Shown here in pieces: positions 15,713-24,114 of a stretch of DNA of 34,578 nt. The position numbers and the translations under genes are program-made. The notes below the pieces were generated by a model. That model saw only the letters and a list, made by a program, of their open reading frames with translations, had not been told where the DNA came from and did not search any database. Position 1 is the first letter of the stretch. Each line of letters opens with the position of its first letter. This DNA comes from Paracoccus chinensis (lineage in GTDB: Bacteria; Pseudomonadota; Alphaproteobacteria; Rhodobacterales; Rhodobacteraceae): the NCBI RefSeq assembly GCF_900102885.1, contig NZ_FNGE01000021.1:1-34578 (forward strand). Direction: 5' to 3'.

Positions 15713-18153
15713 TGCCGCGCGACCTGAAACCTTTCGAGGGAGCCGCCTACGGTTCATACCATGGCGGGGGATCGGCCGCCCCTGTCCAGACCATCGACCT
15801 GCGCCGCGTCATGGTGGCGCTGCGTCGCCAGCGCCTGACCATTCTGCTGCCCGCCGTGCTGCTGGGGGGTTTGGGGCTCGCCTATGCGATGGCCAAGCCC
15901 GAAACCTATAGCGCCCATTCCAGCCTGCTGCTGGACAGCAACGTCAACCGCTCGGTCCAGCAGGCGGGGGGCATTGACAGCGCCGGGCTGCCCTCCGAAC
16001 GCATCGAGAATGCGCGGGTCGTCCTGGAATCCGACAAGCTGGCCTATGACGTGCTGGACCGGACCGGGCTGCAGGACAATGCGTCCTTCATGGACCCGCC
16101 GCGCTCGGGCTTCACGAGCGCGATCGGGCAGGGGATCTCCGCCGTGCTGCGCCCCGTGGCCTGGGTCCGCGACAAGATCACCCTGCTGGTCACCCCGGCC
16201 GAGGTCGGGGCGCCCGCCGGACCGGTGGCGGACAGCGCCCGGATGGACCCCTCGATCGCCCCGATCGACCCCAGGCTGCGCCTGGCCGCGATGCGGCTGC
16301 GTGGGGGCGTCGAGGTCTTCCGCGTCGGGCAAAGCTCGGCCGTGGCGGTCAGCTTCACCTCGCATGACCCGGTGATCGCGGCCGAGGTCGCCAATGCCTA
16401 TGCCGACGCCTATGTGCAGGACATCCTGGTCACCAACGCGGATTCCGTGGGCCAAACCAACGCTTGGATGCGCACCCGGCTGGACGAGCTGCAGGCGCAG
16501 GCCCAGGCCGCCGCCGACGCGGCCGAGCGCTTTGCGACCGAAAACGGGCTGGTCGCGCTGTCCTCGGGCGGGCTTCTGACCGAACAGGCGCTGAACGAAC
16601 TGAACTCGAGCCTGACCGCCGCCCTGACCGAGGCCGCGCGCGCCCAGGCGGTGCTGGACACCTATGACCGCGCCGTCGCGGGCGGCGTCGAGGGGCTGAC
16701 CGACAGCAACAGCTCGCTTGCCATCGGCGGAGACGTCTCCGAGGAGCTGCGCGCGCGGCTGGACACCTACAACGACGTCCGTGCCCGGCTGCAGCGGCTG
16801 CTGTCGACCTCGGGTCCGAACCATCCGCAGGTCGCGGGCCTGCGCCGGACGCTGGCCACGACGGCCGAGCGGCTGTTCGTGGAACTGGAAGCCAAGCGCG
16901 CCGAGGCGCAGAGCACGCTGGATGTCGCCAACGCGCGCGTCGCGGCCCTGCAGCAAAGCGTCGAACAGGCCTCGCAGAGAAACAGCGCGCAGGCCGCCAA
17001 CCTCGTCCGCCTGCGCGCCCTGCAGGAAGAGGCGGCTACCCTTTCGGCAATCTACCAGCAGACGCTGACCCGCTCGCAGGAGATCGAGCAGCAGCAGTCC
17101 TTCCCGGTCTCAAACGTGCGCATCCTGTCCTATGCGCAGGTGCCGGCCTCGCCCTCGGGACCGGCGGTGCTGCGCACGGCGCTGGCCGCGACCCTGCTGG
17201 GGCTGTTCTTCGGCATGGGGATCGCCGCATGGCGGGAATGGCGCGATCGCGCGCTGCGCACGGGTGACGACCTGACGGACCATTCCGGGCTGCGCTTCCT
17301 GGGGCACCTGCCGGTCCTGCCGCGGGTGCGTCCTTCGCGCCTGCGTCCCGTGCCCGCCCCGCAGGTCCCGGCGCCCGTGCCGCCAGCCGAGACGCCGAAG
17401 GGCGAGACCCTGCCGGTCCCCTCCCGCGCCCGGCCCCCGGTCATCCCCGTGCCGGTGCCGGTGATACATTATCCCGATTCCGTTTATGCTGAAACGCTGC
17501 GCCACGTCCGGCTGGCGGCCGAGGCCGCAGGCGGCTCGCCCCCCGTGACGGGGGTCACCTCCTTCCATCCTTATGGGGGCCGCTCGTCGGTGGCCTTCAA
17601 TTTGGCGGGCCAGCTGGGGGTGGGGCTGCGCTCGGTCCTGCTGATCGACGCCGACAGCCGCGCCCGCGGCCTCAGCCGGATGCTGGGGCTGGACCGCAAG
17701 CCGGGGCTGACCGACGCGGTGGCCGGACGCGGCGACTGGAAGGACATGCTGGTCGGCATCGCCGACACCAACCTGGCCGTGCTGCCCTGCGGATTGGAAC
17801 AGGGCGGGGCCTCGGACGACCTGCTGACCGGCCGGATCCTGGGGCAGATCGCGGCCGAGGCGGGGGGCGACTTCAGCCGCGTGATCGTGGATGTGCCGCC
17901 ACTTTATCCCGTGGCCCAGGGCCGGGCGATCCTGCAGGAACTTCCCCAGTTCCTGATCGTCGCCGAATGGGGCCGCACCCCCCGCAGCATGGCCGAAACG
18001 GTGCTGGCCGAGGACCCGCAGCTTCAGGCGCATTGCCTGGGCGTGGTCTATGATCGGGTCAACCTGCGCCACCTCCGGTCGTATCTGATGCCCGAAGCGA
18101 TGGAAAATTACCTCAGCCGGTCAAAGGATTACCTGTCCCTGAAAGGAAGGTAA
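15712..18153 (+). CDS. GumC/Wzc-like polysaccharide co-polymerase with degenerate kinase domain
   Basis: 813-residue inner-membrane protein. Wzz-type domain: TIDLRRVMVALRRQRLTILL then a first membrane helix (about 43-60), a large periplasmic part with coiled coils (roughly 255-460), and a second membrane helix near 483-503 (LRTALAATLLGLFFGMGIAA). A Pro-rich linker (about 543-582) leads to a bacterial tyrosine kinase/ParA-like domain from about 605. That domain has LLIDADSR and VIVDVPPL (Walker A-prime and B). The Walker A site reads SFHPYGGRSSVAFNLA, without the usual Lys of GxGKST. The C-terminal tail has several Tyr (SYLMPE, ENYLSRSKDYLSL). It should control chain length and export of the EPS; ATP use is doubtful. 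Starts at ATG 15712, coupled to the previous gene. Confidence 0.9.
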   Translation: MPRDLKPFEGAAYGSYHGGGSAAPVQTIDLRRVMVALRRQRLTILLPAVLLGGLGLAYAMAKPETYSAHSSLLLDSNVNRSVQQAGGIDSAGLPSERIENARVVLESDKLAYDVLDRTGLQDNASFMDPPRSGFTSAIGQGISAVLRPVAWVRDKITLLVTPAEVGAPAGPVADSARMDPSIAPIDPRLRLAAMRLRGGVEVFRVGQSSAVAVSFTSHDPVIAAEVANAYADAYVQDILVTNADSVGQTNAWMRTRLDELQAQAQAAADAAERFATENGLVALSSGGLLTEQALNELNSSLTAALTEAARAQAVLDTYDRAVAGGVEGLTDSNSSLAIGGDVSEELRARLDTYNDVRARLQRLLSTSGPNHPQVAGLRRTLATTAERLFVELEAKRAEAQSTLDVANARVAALQQSVEQASQRNSAQAANLVRLRALQEEAATLSAIYQQTLTRSQEIEQQQSFPVSNVRILSYAQVPASPSGPAVLRTALAATLLGLFFGMGIAAWREWRDRALRTGDDLTDHSGLRFLGHLPVLPRVRPSRLRPVPAPQVPAPVPPAETPKGETLPVPSRARPPVIPVPVPVIHYPDSVYAETLRHVRLAAEAAGGSPPVTGVTSFHPYGGRSSVAFNLAGQLGVGLRSVLLIDADSRARGLSRMLGLDRKPGLTDAVAGRGDWKDMLVGIADTNLAVLPCGLEQGGASDDLLTGRILGQIAAEAGGDFSRVIVDVPPLYPVAQGRAILQELPQFLIVAEWGRTPRSMAETVLAEDPQLQAHCLGVVYDRVNLRHLRSYLMPEAMENYLSRSKDYLSLKGR

Positions 18154-18198
18154 AAAATTGGCTAGCATTTTAATATTTTCTTAAGCCTTTTTCTTCAA

Positions 18199-18220
18199 CC
18201 TCTGGTATACTCGTCAGAGG
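18199..18220. promoter_or_regulatory. Inverted repeat around a -10 box before the exoX-like gene
   Basis: Perfect six-base arms CCTCTG and CAGAGG separated by ten bases that contain TATACT (18206-18211), a good -10 hexamer. The upstream region is strongly AT-rich. A repressor binding the arms would block the promoter of the small gene starting at 18236. No good -35 was seen at 17 bases, as is common for regulated promoters. Confidence 0.45.
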
Positions 18221-18235
18221 GTTGGGGACCTTCGA

Positions 18236-18481
18236 ATGTTCGTTGTTCGCTATCTGATGGCTGTTCTGGCCGTGATGGTTGGCATCACGGCCTGGGGCAT
18301 CTCGGCCGGCTATTCCGCCTGGCAGGTCCTGGGAATGGCCTTCCTGTCGGCCGTGGTTCTGCAAGTGGTGATCCTGGCCTATGTGGCCGTCGCGGCGGCC
18401 CGCAGGGGCCGCGGCCCGTCAAGCGGGCCTTCGCGCGGCGTGCGCAAGCGATGCGATCAGCTGGTCATCCTGCCGAGATAG
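18236..18481 (+). CDS. ExoX-like exopolysaccharide production repressor
   Basis: 81-residue membrane protein with two hydrophobic helices, MFVVRYLMAVLAVMVGITAW and WQVLGMAFLSAVVLQVVILA, followed by a basic tail. Size, topology and the position beside exo genes match the SyrA/ExoX family of small EPS repressors, which in rhizobia lower EPS output post-transcriptionally, probably through the ExoY step (family knowledge). Start ATG 18236 has GGGGA seven bases upstream. It has its own promoter-like region and inverted repeat. Its 3' end overlaps the 3' end of the converging ABC transporter gene by 25 bases. It could be the balance to the exoY-like gene at 24427. Confidence 0.72.
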   Translation: MFVVRYLMAVLAVMVGITAWGISAGYSAWQVLGMAFLSAVVLQVVILAYVAVAAARRGRGPSSGPSRGVRKRCDQLVILPR

Positions 18482-20289
18482 CCTTCCGCCTGCATTCCCT
18501 GTTCGCGCGGGCGTTCCGAGGCGACCACGCGGCCTGCCTCCATCACGAAAACCGCGTCGGCGGCCCGGCTGAGAGCGGGACGATGGGTGATCGCCAGGAT
18601 CGTCATGCGCCCGCGCAGCCCGTCGATGGCCCGGATCAGGGCTTCCTCGTTTTCCCAGTCGAGCGCGCTGGTCGCCTCGTCCAGCACCAGCACGTCCGGC
18701 TCGCGCAGAAGGGCGCGGGCGACGGCGATCCGCTGGCGCTCGCCTCCTGACAGCAGCGCACCGCGGTCGCCCATCATCGTTTCGAGCCCCGCCGGCAGAT
18801 TCCGCACGAAACCGGCCGAGGCCAGGTCGAGCGCGCGGAAGATGCGCTCGTCATCCACCGGCCCGCCCGCGGCGATGGCCATGTTCTCGCGGATGGTGCC
18901 GTTGATCATGAAGGGCTCCTGCGCAACATAGCCGGTCCGGTCGCGCCAGCGGCGCAGTTGGCCGGGGCGCAGGGCCGTGCCGTCCACCAGGACCGCGCCC
19001 TTTTGGGGTTCCAGAAGGCCCATCACGATGTCGGCCATCGAGGTTTTCCCCGCGCCCGAAGGGCCGACCAGCACCGTCAGCTCGCCCGCCCGCAGGGTCA
19101 GGGAACAGTCGCTGACCGCTTCGCGCGACTCGCCGGGAAAGCGCCAGGTGACGCGGTCCAGGCGGATTTCCCGGCGTGGGGCGGGGGCGGGGTCGCTGCC
19201 CTCCATCGCCGGGTCATGCTGCGCCTGCAGGTCGTCCCGGAGCCGGGTGATCGCCCCCCAGGCCGGCAGGTCCACCAGCAGCTGCTGGACCGCCCCCTGC
19301 ATCCCCATGAAGCGCGGCGCCGTGCGCATGAACAGCAAAAGCAGGATCACGATCCGGCCCACGTCCAGATGGACCCAGCGCAGCGCCACCCAGATGAACA
19401 GCGCGGCCCCGCTGACCACGGCGAACTGGAACAGCCCCGAGCCAATGGTGGATTGCCGCGTGAACTCGCGCGCATCCGCCTTGGTCTGCCCCAGAATCGC
19501 CGAGAAGAGCCCCAGGTAACGGCTTTCCAGATTCATGCTGCGCGCCATCTTCAGGCTGCCCACGAATTCCGACACCGCCGCCAGCTGGCGTTCGCGCCGG
19601 TCCTGCAGCCGGTCGCCATAGTGCCGCGCAAGCCGCCGGAAAGGCCGCATCAGCGCCAGCGCGACGATCCCGAAGCCATAGGACAGCAGCGTCATCGGCA
19701 CCGAGATCGCCAGGCTCAGCACGAAGTAAAGCGACAGTCCCACCAGGTTCTGCAGGATGGACAGGACAAGGAAGGCGGCCAGATACAGCCGCTCGATCTC
19801 GCCGGTCAGCGCGTGCTCGATGCGCGAGCGGGGGATGCGCGCGACATGGGCCCACCGCGCCTGCGCCACGTCCCGGAACAGGGCCGTGCGGTAATGGTTG
19901 GTGAAATCGTAGATCAGGTCGGACAGGTAGACGGCCTTGCTGCGGTTGAACAGCGCCTGAAGTCCCGTCAGTCCCACGATCGCCAGCAGCAGCAGGCCAA
20001 GCGGGATCACCGCGGGCAGCAGACCCGCGCCGGGAAAGTCCAACCCCGACAGGTCGATGGTGGTGCCGCCCGCGCCGACCAGTTGCAGCACCGGCAGGAA
20101 GGTCATGATCGCCGCGCCCTCGGACAGGGTGCCCAGCACCAGAAGCCCCAGCCCGATCCAGAGCCGCCGCCCTTCCAGGTGCCGCATCGCCCGCCACAGC
20201 GAGGACAGCTGCCCCCGGCTTGCCCTCGACTCGGCAGCTGCGGGGGACGCCGGGGCAGGCGTCGGGACGGCAGAGGGGTCATGCGCCAT
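18457..20289 (-). CDS. Lasso-peptide ABC exporter (LasD/McjD-like)
   Basis: 610-residue half transporter: six-helix membrane domain (about 40-330) fused to an ATP-binding domain. Motifs: Walker A VGPSGAGKTS (about 408-417), Q-loop region YVAQEPFMINGTIREN, signature LLSGGERQRIAVARALL (about 510), Walker B VLVLDEATSALDWE (about 533) and switch His in ITHRPAL. Start at ATG 20289; the frame is open upstream through the kinase gene, but only from here does it resemble an exporter. It follows the kinase gene by one base and is the last gene of the lasso operon, so its job is probably export of the mature peptide and self-immunity. A role in polysaccharide export is possible given the locus, but gene order argues for lasso. 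Confidence 0.88.
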   Translation of the reverse strand: MAHDPSAVPTPAPASPAAAESRASRGQLSSLWRAMRHLEGRRLWIGLGLLVLGTLSEGAAIMTFLPVLQLVGAGGTTIDLSGLDFPGAGLLPAVIPLGLLLLAIVGLTGLQALFNRSKAVYLSDLIYDFTNHYRTALFRDVAQARWAHVARIPRSRIEHALTGEIERLYLAAFLVLSILQNLVGLSLYFVLSLAISVPMTLLSYGFGIVALALMRPFRRLARHYGDRLQDRRERQLAAVSEFVGSLKMARSMNLESRYLGLFSAILGQTKADAREFTRQSTIGSGLFQFAVVSGAALFIWVALRWVHLDVGRIVILLLLFMRTAPRFMGMQGAVQQLLVDLPAWGAITRLRDDLQAQHDPAMEGSDPAPAPRREIRLDRVTWRFPGESREAVSDCSLTLRAGELTVLVGPSGAGKTSMADIVMGLLEPQKGAVLVDGTALRPGQLRRWRDRTGYVAQEPFMINGTIRENMAIAAGGPVDDERIFRALDLASAGFVRNLPAGLETMMGDRGALLSGGERQRIAVARALLREPDVLVLDEATSALDWENEEALIRAIDGLRGRMTILAITHRPALSRAADAVFVMEAGRVVASERPREQGMQAEGYLGRMTS

Positions 20290-20290
20290 G

Positions 20291-21229
20291 TCAGCCTTTC
20301 CCAAGGTCGCGCTCGATGGCGGCGCGGATATCGTCGGCCCGGTCCAGCCCGTCGGCCAGAAGCAGGCGCCGGGGCGGGCAGTCCAGCGCCACGCGGCCGG
20401 CGGCGCGGAAATGCTCGGCCGCTGCCGCGCCGGCCAGCAGCGCCTGGCCGAAGCGGACGGCATAGGAAAAGCGCAGCACGGCGGTCAGCGCCTGCGAGGC
20501 CGGGATGGGCAGCACGGCCGAAGGCTCGCCTGCGGGGGCGCGTTCCAGCAGGTAAAGCCGCGCGGCGGGCGCCGGGGCAGGGGCCAGCCGGCCGGGGTCC
20601 AGCATGGCGCGGGCCTTGTCGATCGCATGGTGCACATGGCCGCGGACCGTGGCCCCCTCGGGCAGCAGTTGCGCCGCGCCCTCGGACAGCTTGACCTGAC
20701 CGAAGCCCGGCAGCATCCGCCCCTCGGCATTGATGGCGACGAGGTCGTCGGCCAGCAGCTGCGCGCCGTTCCGCAGCAGGTTCGTGGCGGTGGTGGACTT
20801 GCCCACGCCCTTGTCGGCCAGGAAGGCGATGCCGTGTCCCCGGTAAACGACGGCGCTGGCGTGCAGGACGAAAAGGCCGTTGCGCCGCAGCGCCTCGAAC
20901 AGGACCGGCCCCAGCAGCGGAAAGGCCAGCAGGTCGTCCGAGACGCCAAGCTTGCGCTCGATCCCAATGCGGCTGCCGTCGGCCGAGACCGAGAAGGCCC
21001 CGACCTCGGGCCACCAGAACCAGGTGCCTTCGGGCGCGAAGCGGCAGTCAGGACGTGGGGTGCGCGGAACCTGCGGCTGCGGCGTCTCGGTGATGCGCAG
21101 GTCGGCCGGGCCGCCGGGCGCGCGCGGGGACAGCTCGGGCAGGATCACGTCCGAGGCGATGGCGAGGCCATAGGCCGCATAGGCATGGGCCGGGGCGGAC
21201 GCGGCGGACAGGGCAGGGGCAGCGGTCAT
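20291..21229 (-). CDS. HPr-kinase-like lasso peptide kinase
   Basis: 312-residue protein with an HPr kinase/phosphorylase-type core: [20 protein letters not shown] (conserved His123), P-loop [15 protein letters not shown] (138-152) and LLADDLVAI (Asp161, Asp162). This is the arrangement of the kinases found in paeninodin-type lasso clusters (PadeK, ThcoK, SyanK), which phosphorylate the side chain of the precursor's C-terminal Ser. The precursor encoded here ends in Ser. The start overlaps the stop of the cyclase gene (ATGA) and the gene ends one base before the exporter, so it is fully embedded in the operon. Unlike true HprK it has no HPr or PTS partner nearby. Substrate is inferred from context. 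Confidence 0.87.
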   Translation of the reverse strand: MTAAPALSAASAPAHAYAAYGLAIASDVILPELSPRAPGGPADLRITETPQPQVPRTPRPDCRFAPEGTWFWWPEVGAFSVSADGSRIGIERKLGVSDDLLAFPLLGPVLFEALRRNGLFVLHASAVVYRGHGIAFLADKGVGKSTTATNLLRNGAQLLADDLVAINAEGRMLPGFGQVKLSEGAAQLLPEGATVRGHVHHAIDKARAMLDPGRLAPAPAPAARLYLLERAPAGEPSAVLPIPASQALTAVLRFSYAVRFGQALLAGAAAAEHFRAAGRVALDCPPRRLLLADGLDRADDIRAAIERDLGKG

Positions 21230-23136
21230 GGGTCACTCGCAAGGATCGGGCAGGGCGCGCGGGACGCAAGAGAAGGGGGCGCGGCCGCAGAGGCAAGGGG
21301 TGCGCCGCGCTCGAACCAGGCGGCCAGCCACAGCGCCCGCCACAGCCGGAAGGCCACCTGCGGGTCAGGATCGGCCGAATGCGCTAGCCGGGTGGCATCG
21401 GCGCGCAGGACGCCCGCGTCCACCCAGCCCTGCAGGGAACCGGGACCGGCGCGGAAGGCGGCCAGCCGGCCCTGCGGGTCCTGCCGCAGCGTGGTCCAGA
21501 AATCGGCGATGAAGTTGGTCTTGTCCCGCCGCAGCCGCACCGATTCGGGCAGGACGCCCCGCATCGCCTCGCGCAGCAGGGCACGGGGCTGGCCGCCCGC
21601 GACCTTGGCCAGCATGGGCTGCCAGACGCAGAGTTCGACCACCCGGTGATCATAGAAGGGATAGCGTGGCGCCACGCCCTCGGCCTGCGCGGCCCGGCCG
21701 AGCACCTCAAAGGCGGTGGGGGCCAGCGGGCCGGTCATCATGGCGGCATGCAGGCGCAGGCCCTCGGGCAGGGCGCGGTCCTCGGGGTCGGGCCGGGTGC
21801 TGGCGCGGACCTGCTCGACCAGGCGGGTTTCGCGGGCGAGGTCGGGATCGACCAGCGCGCGCCATTCCTGCGGCGCCGGGCCGCTGTCCGTCAGCGCCCA
21901 CCGGCCCAGCCGGCCGAAGCCGCGCCGGCCCTTGGCCGCCAGCAGGGCAGCAAGGGCCTGGGTCACGGATTCGCCGGTGAAGCGGGCCTGCCGTGCGGCC
22001 AGCGCCAGCGCCAGCGACCATTGGCCGGATTGGGCGATCAGCGCGATGTCGCGGGGGGTGCCGCCGATGACCTCGTCCCCGCCATGGCCGTTCAGCACGG
22101 CCACGCAGCCCTGCTCGCGCGCGGCGCGGTGAAGCCTGCGGGTACCCGTGAGGCCCGGGGCGAAAACCGGCTGGTCCTGCCAGTCGAGCTGCGCGTCGAA
22201 GTCGAACAGCTCTGCCGCCGCCGTTTCCCCGGGCAGCGGGACGGGGGCCAGTCCTTCGTCCGACCGGCGCAGCACGTCCCCGATATAGCGCCCCTCGTCC
22301 ATCGCCGGGTCGCGATAGCGCAGCGACAGCGCCGGGCGGGGTTGGGGGGCAGGGGCATCCGGCCCCACCGACAGCAGCGCCAGAGTGCTGGAATCGAGCC
22401 CCCCGCTGAGCATGGTCGCGGTGGGACCGTCGGCGCAGGCCTGCAGCGTCGCATGGGCCAGCGCCGCATGCAGGGCGGCGCCTGCGTCCCGCGCCTCGGG
22501 CGGGGCGGTTCGTTCCAGCCGGTACCAGGGGCGCAGGGTCGTGGTCCCGTCCGGTTCGACCACCATCAGGTGACCGGGCGGCAGGCGCAGGACGCCCTTC
22601 CACGCCGTCCTTGCGGCATCAAGGGTCTGGCTTGACAGGAAGCCCGCCACCCAGGCGCGGTCGATCTCGGGCGCGGCGTCCAGTCCCGCCAGCACCGTGG
22701 ACAAGTCGCCCGCGACCACCACCCGGTTCTGCGTGGCGGCATAGGTCAGCGGCTGGATGCCGAAGCGGTCGCGCACCACGGTCAGCCGCCGGGTCCGCGC
22801 GTCCCACAGGGCAAAGGCGAAGCCCCCGCACAGCCGGTCCAGCGCCTCGACACCCCAGCGCCGCCAGGCCGCCAGCACCAGGCCGACGGGGTCCATGTCC
22901 CGGTCGGCCGCCAGGGCGGCACGCAATTCGCCCAGGTCGGTCAGCGCAAGGTCCCCCGCGAGCGTCAGCGGCCCGAAGGACCGCGCGACCGAAGTCCCGG
23001 CCTGCCACAGCTGGATGCCCTCGCTGCCCCAGCGATGGGGGGCCTGCCCGGTGCGACGGGCAAGGTCCGCCTCGACGCGCCGGCTTGTGTCGGGCTGGTT
23101 CGCGCCGGGGCCCAGCAGGGCGGCAAAGCGGCTCAT
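21226..23136 (-). CDS. Lasso cyclase (asparagine synthetase-like, protein C)
   Basis: 636-residue asparagine synthetase homologue. N-terminal glutaminase-like part: [30 protein letters not shown], and [23 protein letters not shown]. The synthetase part carries the PP-loop [16 protein letters not shown] (about 240-255), [15 protein letters not shown] and [14 protein letters not shown]. The usual catalytic Cys2 of amidotransferases is absent (Ser2), as in lasso cyclases, which need only the ATP-dependent activation of the Asp/Glu side chain. Start at 23136 overlaps the B2 stop (ATGA). It would adenylate core Asp9 and close the ring onto the Gly1 amine. The Gly/Pro/Arg-rich frame upstream of the start is not part of the protein. 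Confidence 0.92.
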   Translation of the reverse strand: MSRFAALLGPGANQPDTSRRVEADLARRTGQAPHRWGSEGIQLWQAGTSVARSFGPLTLAGDLALTDLGELRAALAADRDMDPVGLVLAAWRRWGVEALDRLCGGFAFALWDARTRRLTVVRDRFGIQPLTYAATQNRVVVAGDLSTVLAGLDAAPEIDRAWVAGFLSSQTLDAARTAWKGVLRLPPGHLMVVEPDGTTTLRPWYRLERTAPPEARDAGAALHAALAHATLQACADGPTATMLSGGLDSSTLALLSVGPDAPAPQPRPALSLRYRDPAMDEGRYIGDVLRRSDEGLAPVPLPGETAAAELFDFDAQLDWQDQPVFAPGLTGTRRLHRAAREQGCVAVLNGHGGDEVIGGTPRDIALIAQSGQWSLALALAARQARFTGESVTQALAALLAAKGRRGFGRLGRWALTDSGPAPQEWRALVDPDLARETRLVEQVRASTRPDPEDRALPEGLRLHAAMMTGPLAPTAFEVLGRAAQAEGVAPRYPFYDHRVVELCVWQPMLAKVAGGQPRALLREAMRGVLPESVRLRRDKTNFIADFWTTLRQDPQGRLAAFRAGPGSLQGWVDAGVLRADATRLAHSADPDPQVAFRLWRALWLAAWFERGAPLASAAAPPSLASRAPCPILASDP

Positions 23137-23588
23137 GTCCGCACACCCGGAAGGGTGAAGTCGTGCAGGGCACGATGGCGGGCATAATCCTCGGCCGTGC
23201 CGCCCAAGACGATGGTGTCCCCGGCCATCAGCCAGGCATGGGGGGCCAACCGACCCGGCGCCGGGGCCTGCGCGGGCACCGACAGCCGGATGGTCGAGGC
23301 AAGCCCGCGCTTCGCCAGCAACAGTTGCCCCGCGCTGGCCTGCGTCAGGCATGTCGCCCCCGGCACCAGCCGGGCGGCGTTGCGGACCGACCAGGCAATC
23401 TCGGCCAAGTCGGTGCGCGGCGCCGGGGCCGCGGGATCCGGGACGGAATGGGATTCGATCAGGCGGCGCAGGCGGTGATGGGCGCCGCGCCACAGATAGG
23501 CGCGCGCCAGCAGCACGGCGCCGAGCGCCTGCCACAGCAGGACGGCCTCGCGCCTGCGCAGCCGCCGGATGCGCCGCAGCACCCCCAT
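23133..23588 (-). CDS. Lasso leader peptidase (protein B2, transglutaminase-like)
   Basis: 151-residue lasso B2 protein, a papain/transglutaminase-fold cysteine protease that removes the leader. Catalytic Cys80 in LVPGATCLTQASAGQLLLAK, His117 in LAPHAWLMAGDTIVLGG, with an Asp shortly after. The basic N terminus (GVLRRIRRLRRREAVLLWQA) is normal for the family. It starts one base after the B1 stop and overlaps the cyclase start, so expression is coupled. It acts with B1, which delivers the precursor, cutting between Gln21 and Gly22 of the precursor (prediction). Confidence 0.93.
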   Translation of the reverse strand: MGVLRRIRRLRRREAVLLWQALGAVLLARAYLWRGAHHRLRRLIESHSVPDPAAPAPRTDLAEIAWSVRNAARLVPGATCLTQASAGQLLLAKRGLASTIRLSVPAQAPAPGRLAPHAWLMAGDTIVLGGTAEDYARHRALHDFTLPGVRT

Positions 23589-23589
23589 C

Positions 23590-23862
23590 TCAGACAGTCT
23601 GGATCAGGCCATGCGTCAGCATGTCGTCCAGCAGGTCGGAGATGTCGCGCCGGCAGTCCTCGGGGGCCACCTTATACTCGGCCGCGATGGCGGCCGTCAG
23701 GTCGTCCACCGAGGCGGGGACCGCCATGCGGTCCCAGATCGCGGCGCCCACTGGGTCGAGGCTGAAGTAGGTGTTGGACCTCAGGTCGAGGATCGCGATG
23801 CCTTCCTCGACCTCGCAGGACACGCATTCGGGGGAAACGAGATAGGCCATGAATTCGATCAT
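23590..23862 (-). CDS. Lasso RRE protein (B1, PqqD-like)
   Basis: 90-residue PqqD-like RiPP recognition element. Typical course: AYLVSPECVSCEVEEGIAIL, DLRSNTYFSLDPVGAAIWDR, then helical SVDDLTAAIAAEYKV and DISDLLDDMLTHGLI. It would bind the leader, mainly the YxxP motif of the precursor, and pass it to B2 and the cyclase. Met1 at 23862 or Met5 at 23850 may be the start; neither has a strong ribosome site. It lies 114 bases after the precursor gene, with a strong stem-loop between. Confidence 0.93.
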   Translation of the reverse strand: MIEFMAYLVSPECVSCEVEEGIAILDLRSNTYFSLDPVGAAIWDRMAVPASVDDLTAAIAAEYKVAPEDCRRDISDLLDDMLTHGLIQTV

Positions 23863-23941
23863 CTGGAATTGAAGTTGAAAATGAAAACGCAGGACAACCT
23901 TAACGAGATTTCCGGCGCCATTTCCATTACGGGGCCGGTGA

Positions 23942-23967
23942 GCAGGCGGCAGTTACCTGCCGCCTGC
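23942..23967 (-). promoter_or_regulatory. Strong stem-loop between lasso precursor and biosynthetic genes
   Basis: Perfect 11-base-pair hairpin, GCAGGCGGCAG-ttac/gtaa-CTGCCGCCTGC, starting ten bases after the precursor stop codon. There is no T-run, so it is more likely an mRNA-protecting or partial-attenuation element that keeps the precursor transcript more abundant than the enzyme transcripts, a common arrangement in RiPP operons. Confidence 0.65.
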
Positions 23968-23976
23968 CCGTTCCCA

Positions 23977-24114
23977 TTACGAGAAGGTCAGTTCGCTGGC
24001 AGGCGTACCCGTGGGGAAATCGCGGTCCAGAACGGATCCCGAGCTCATGCCCTGGGTCATCGCTTCCAGCTTGCCCTGCACGCGGAGAACGGGGCGGGTG
24101 TAGGTCTTGGTCAT
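23977..24114 (-). CDS. Lasso peptide precursor (protein A)
   Basis: 45-residue precursor. Leader, residues 1-21: MTKTYTRPVLRVQGKLEAMT followed by Gln21. It has the full lasso leader pattern: Y5xxP8 (RRE binding), L10, G14 and Thr20 at the -2 position. Predicted core, residues 22-45 (24 residues): ring segment GMSSGSVLD, then RDFPTGTP and ending ASELTFS. Gly1 would be joined to Asp9, the only acidic residue at core positions 7-9. The C-terminal Ser24 suits phosphorylation by the linked kinase. Summing residue masses by hand gives about 2440.12 Da (monoisotopic) for the ring-closed core and 2520.09 Da with one phosphate. The start at 24114 has AAGGTG close upstream; the longer upstream frame is not homologous to precursors. 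Confidence 0.93.
   Translation of the reverse strand: MTKTYTRPVLRVQGKLEAMTQGMSSGSVLDRDFPTGTPASELTFS

Noticed and set aside
14405..15757. 450-codon minus-strand frame opposite GT2 genes
   Set aside because: Shadow frame; the sense strand shows DDD and ED glycosyltransferase motifs and coupled starts.
18457..20289. ABC transporter considered as a polysaccharide exporter or flippase substitute
   Set aside because: Fused membrane-ATPase half transporter as last gene of the lasso operon, one base after the kinase; polysaccharide ABC exporters have separate subunits or a different arrangement.
18958..20694. 578-codon open frame on the plus strand opposite the ABC exporter and kinase
   Set aside because: His/Gln/Arg-rich low-complexity shadow of two well-supported genes; no start signal or family features.
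20057..21649. 530-codon plus-strand frame opposite the lasso kinase and cyclase
   Set aside because: Antisense shadow caused by high GC; motifs are on the other strand.
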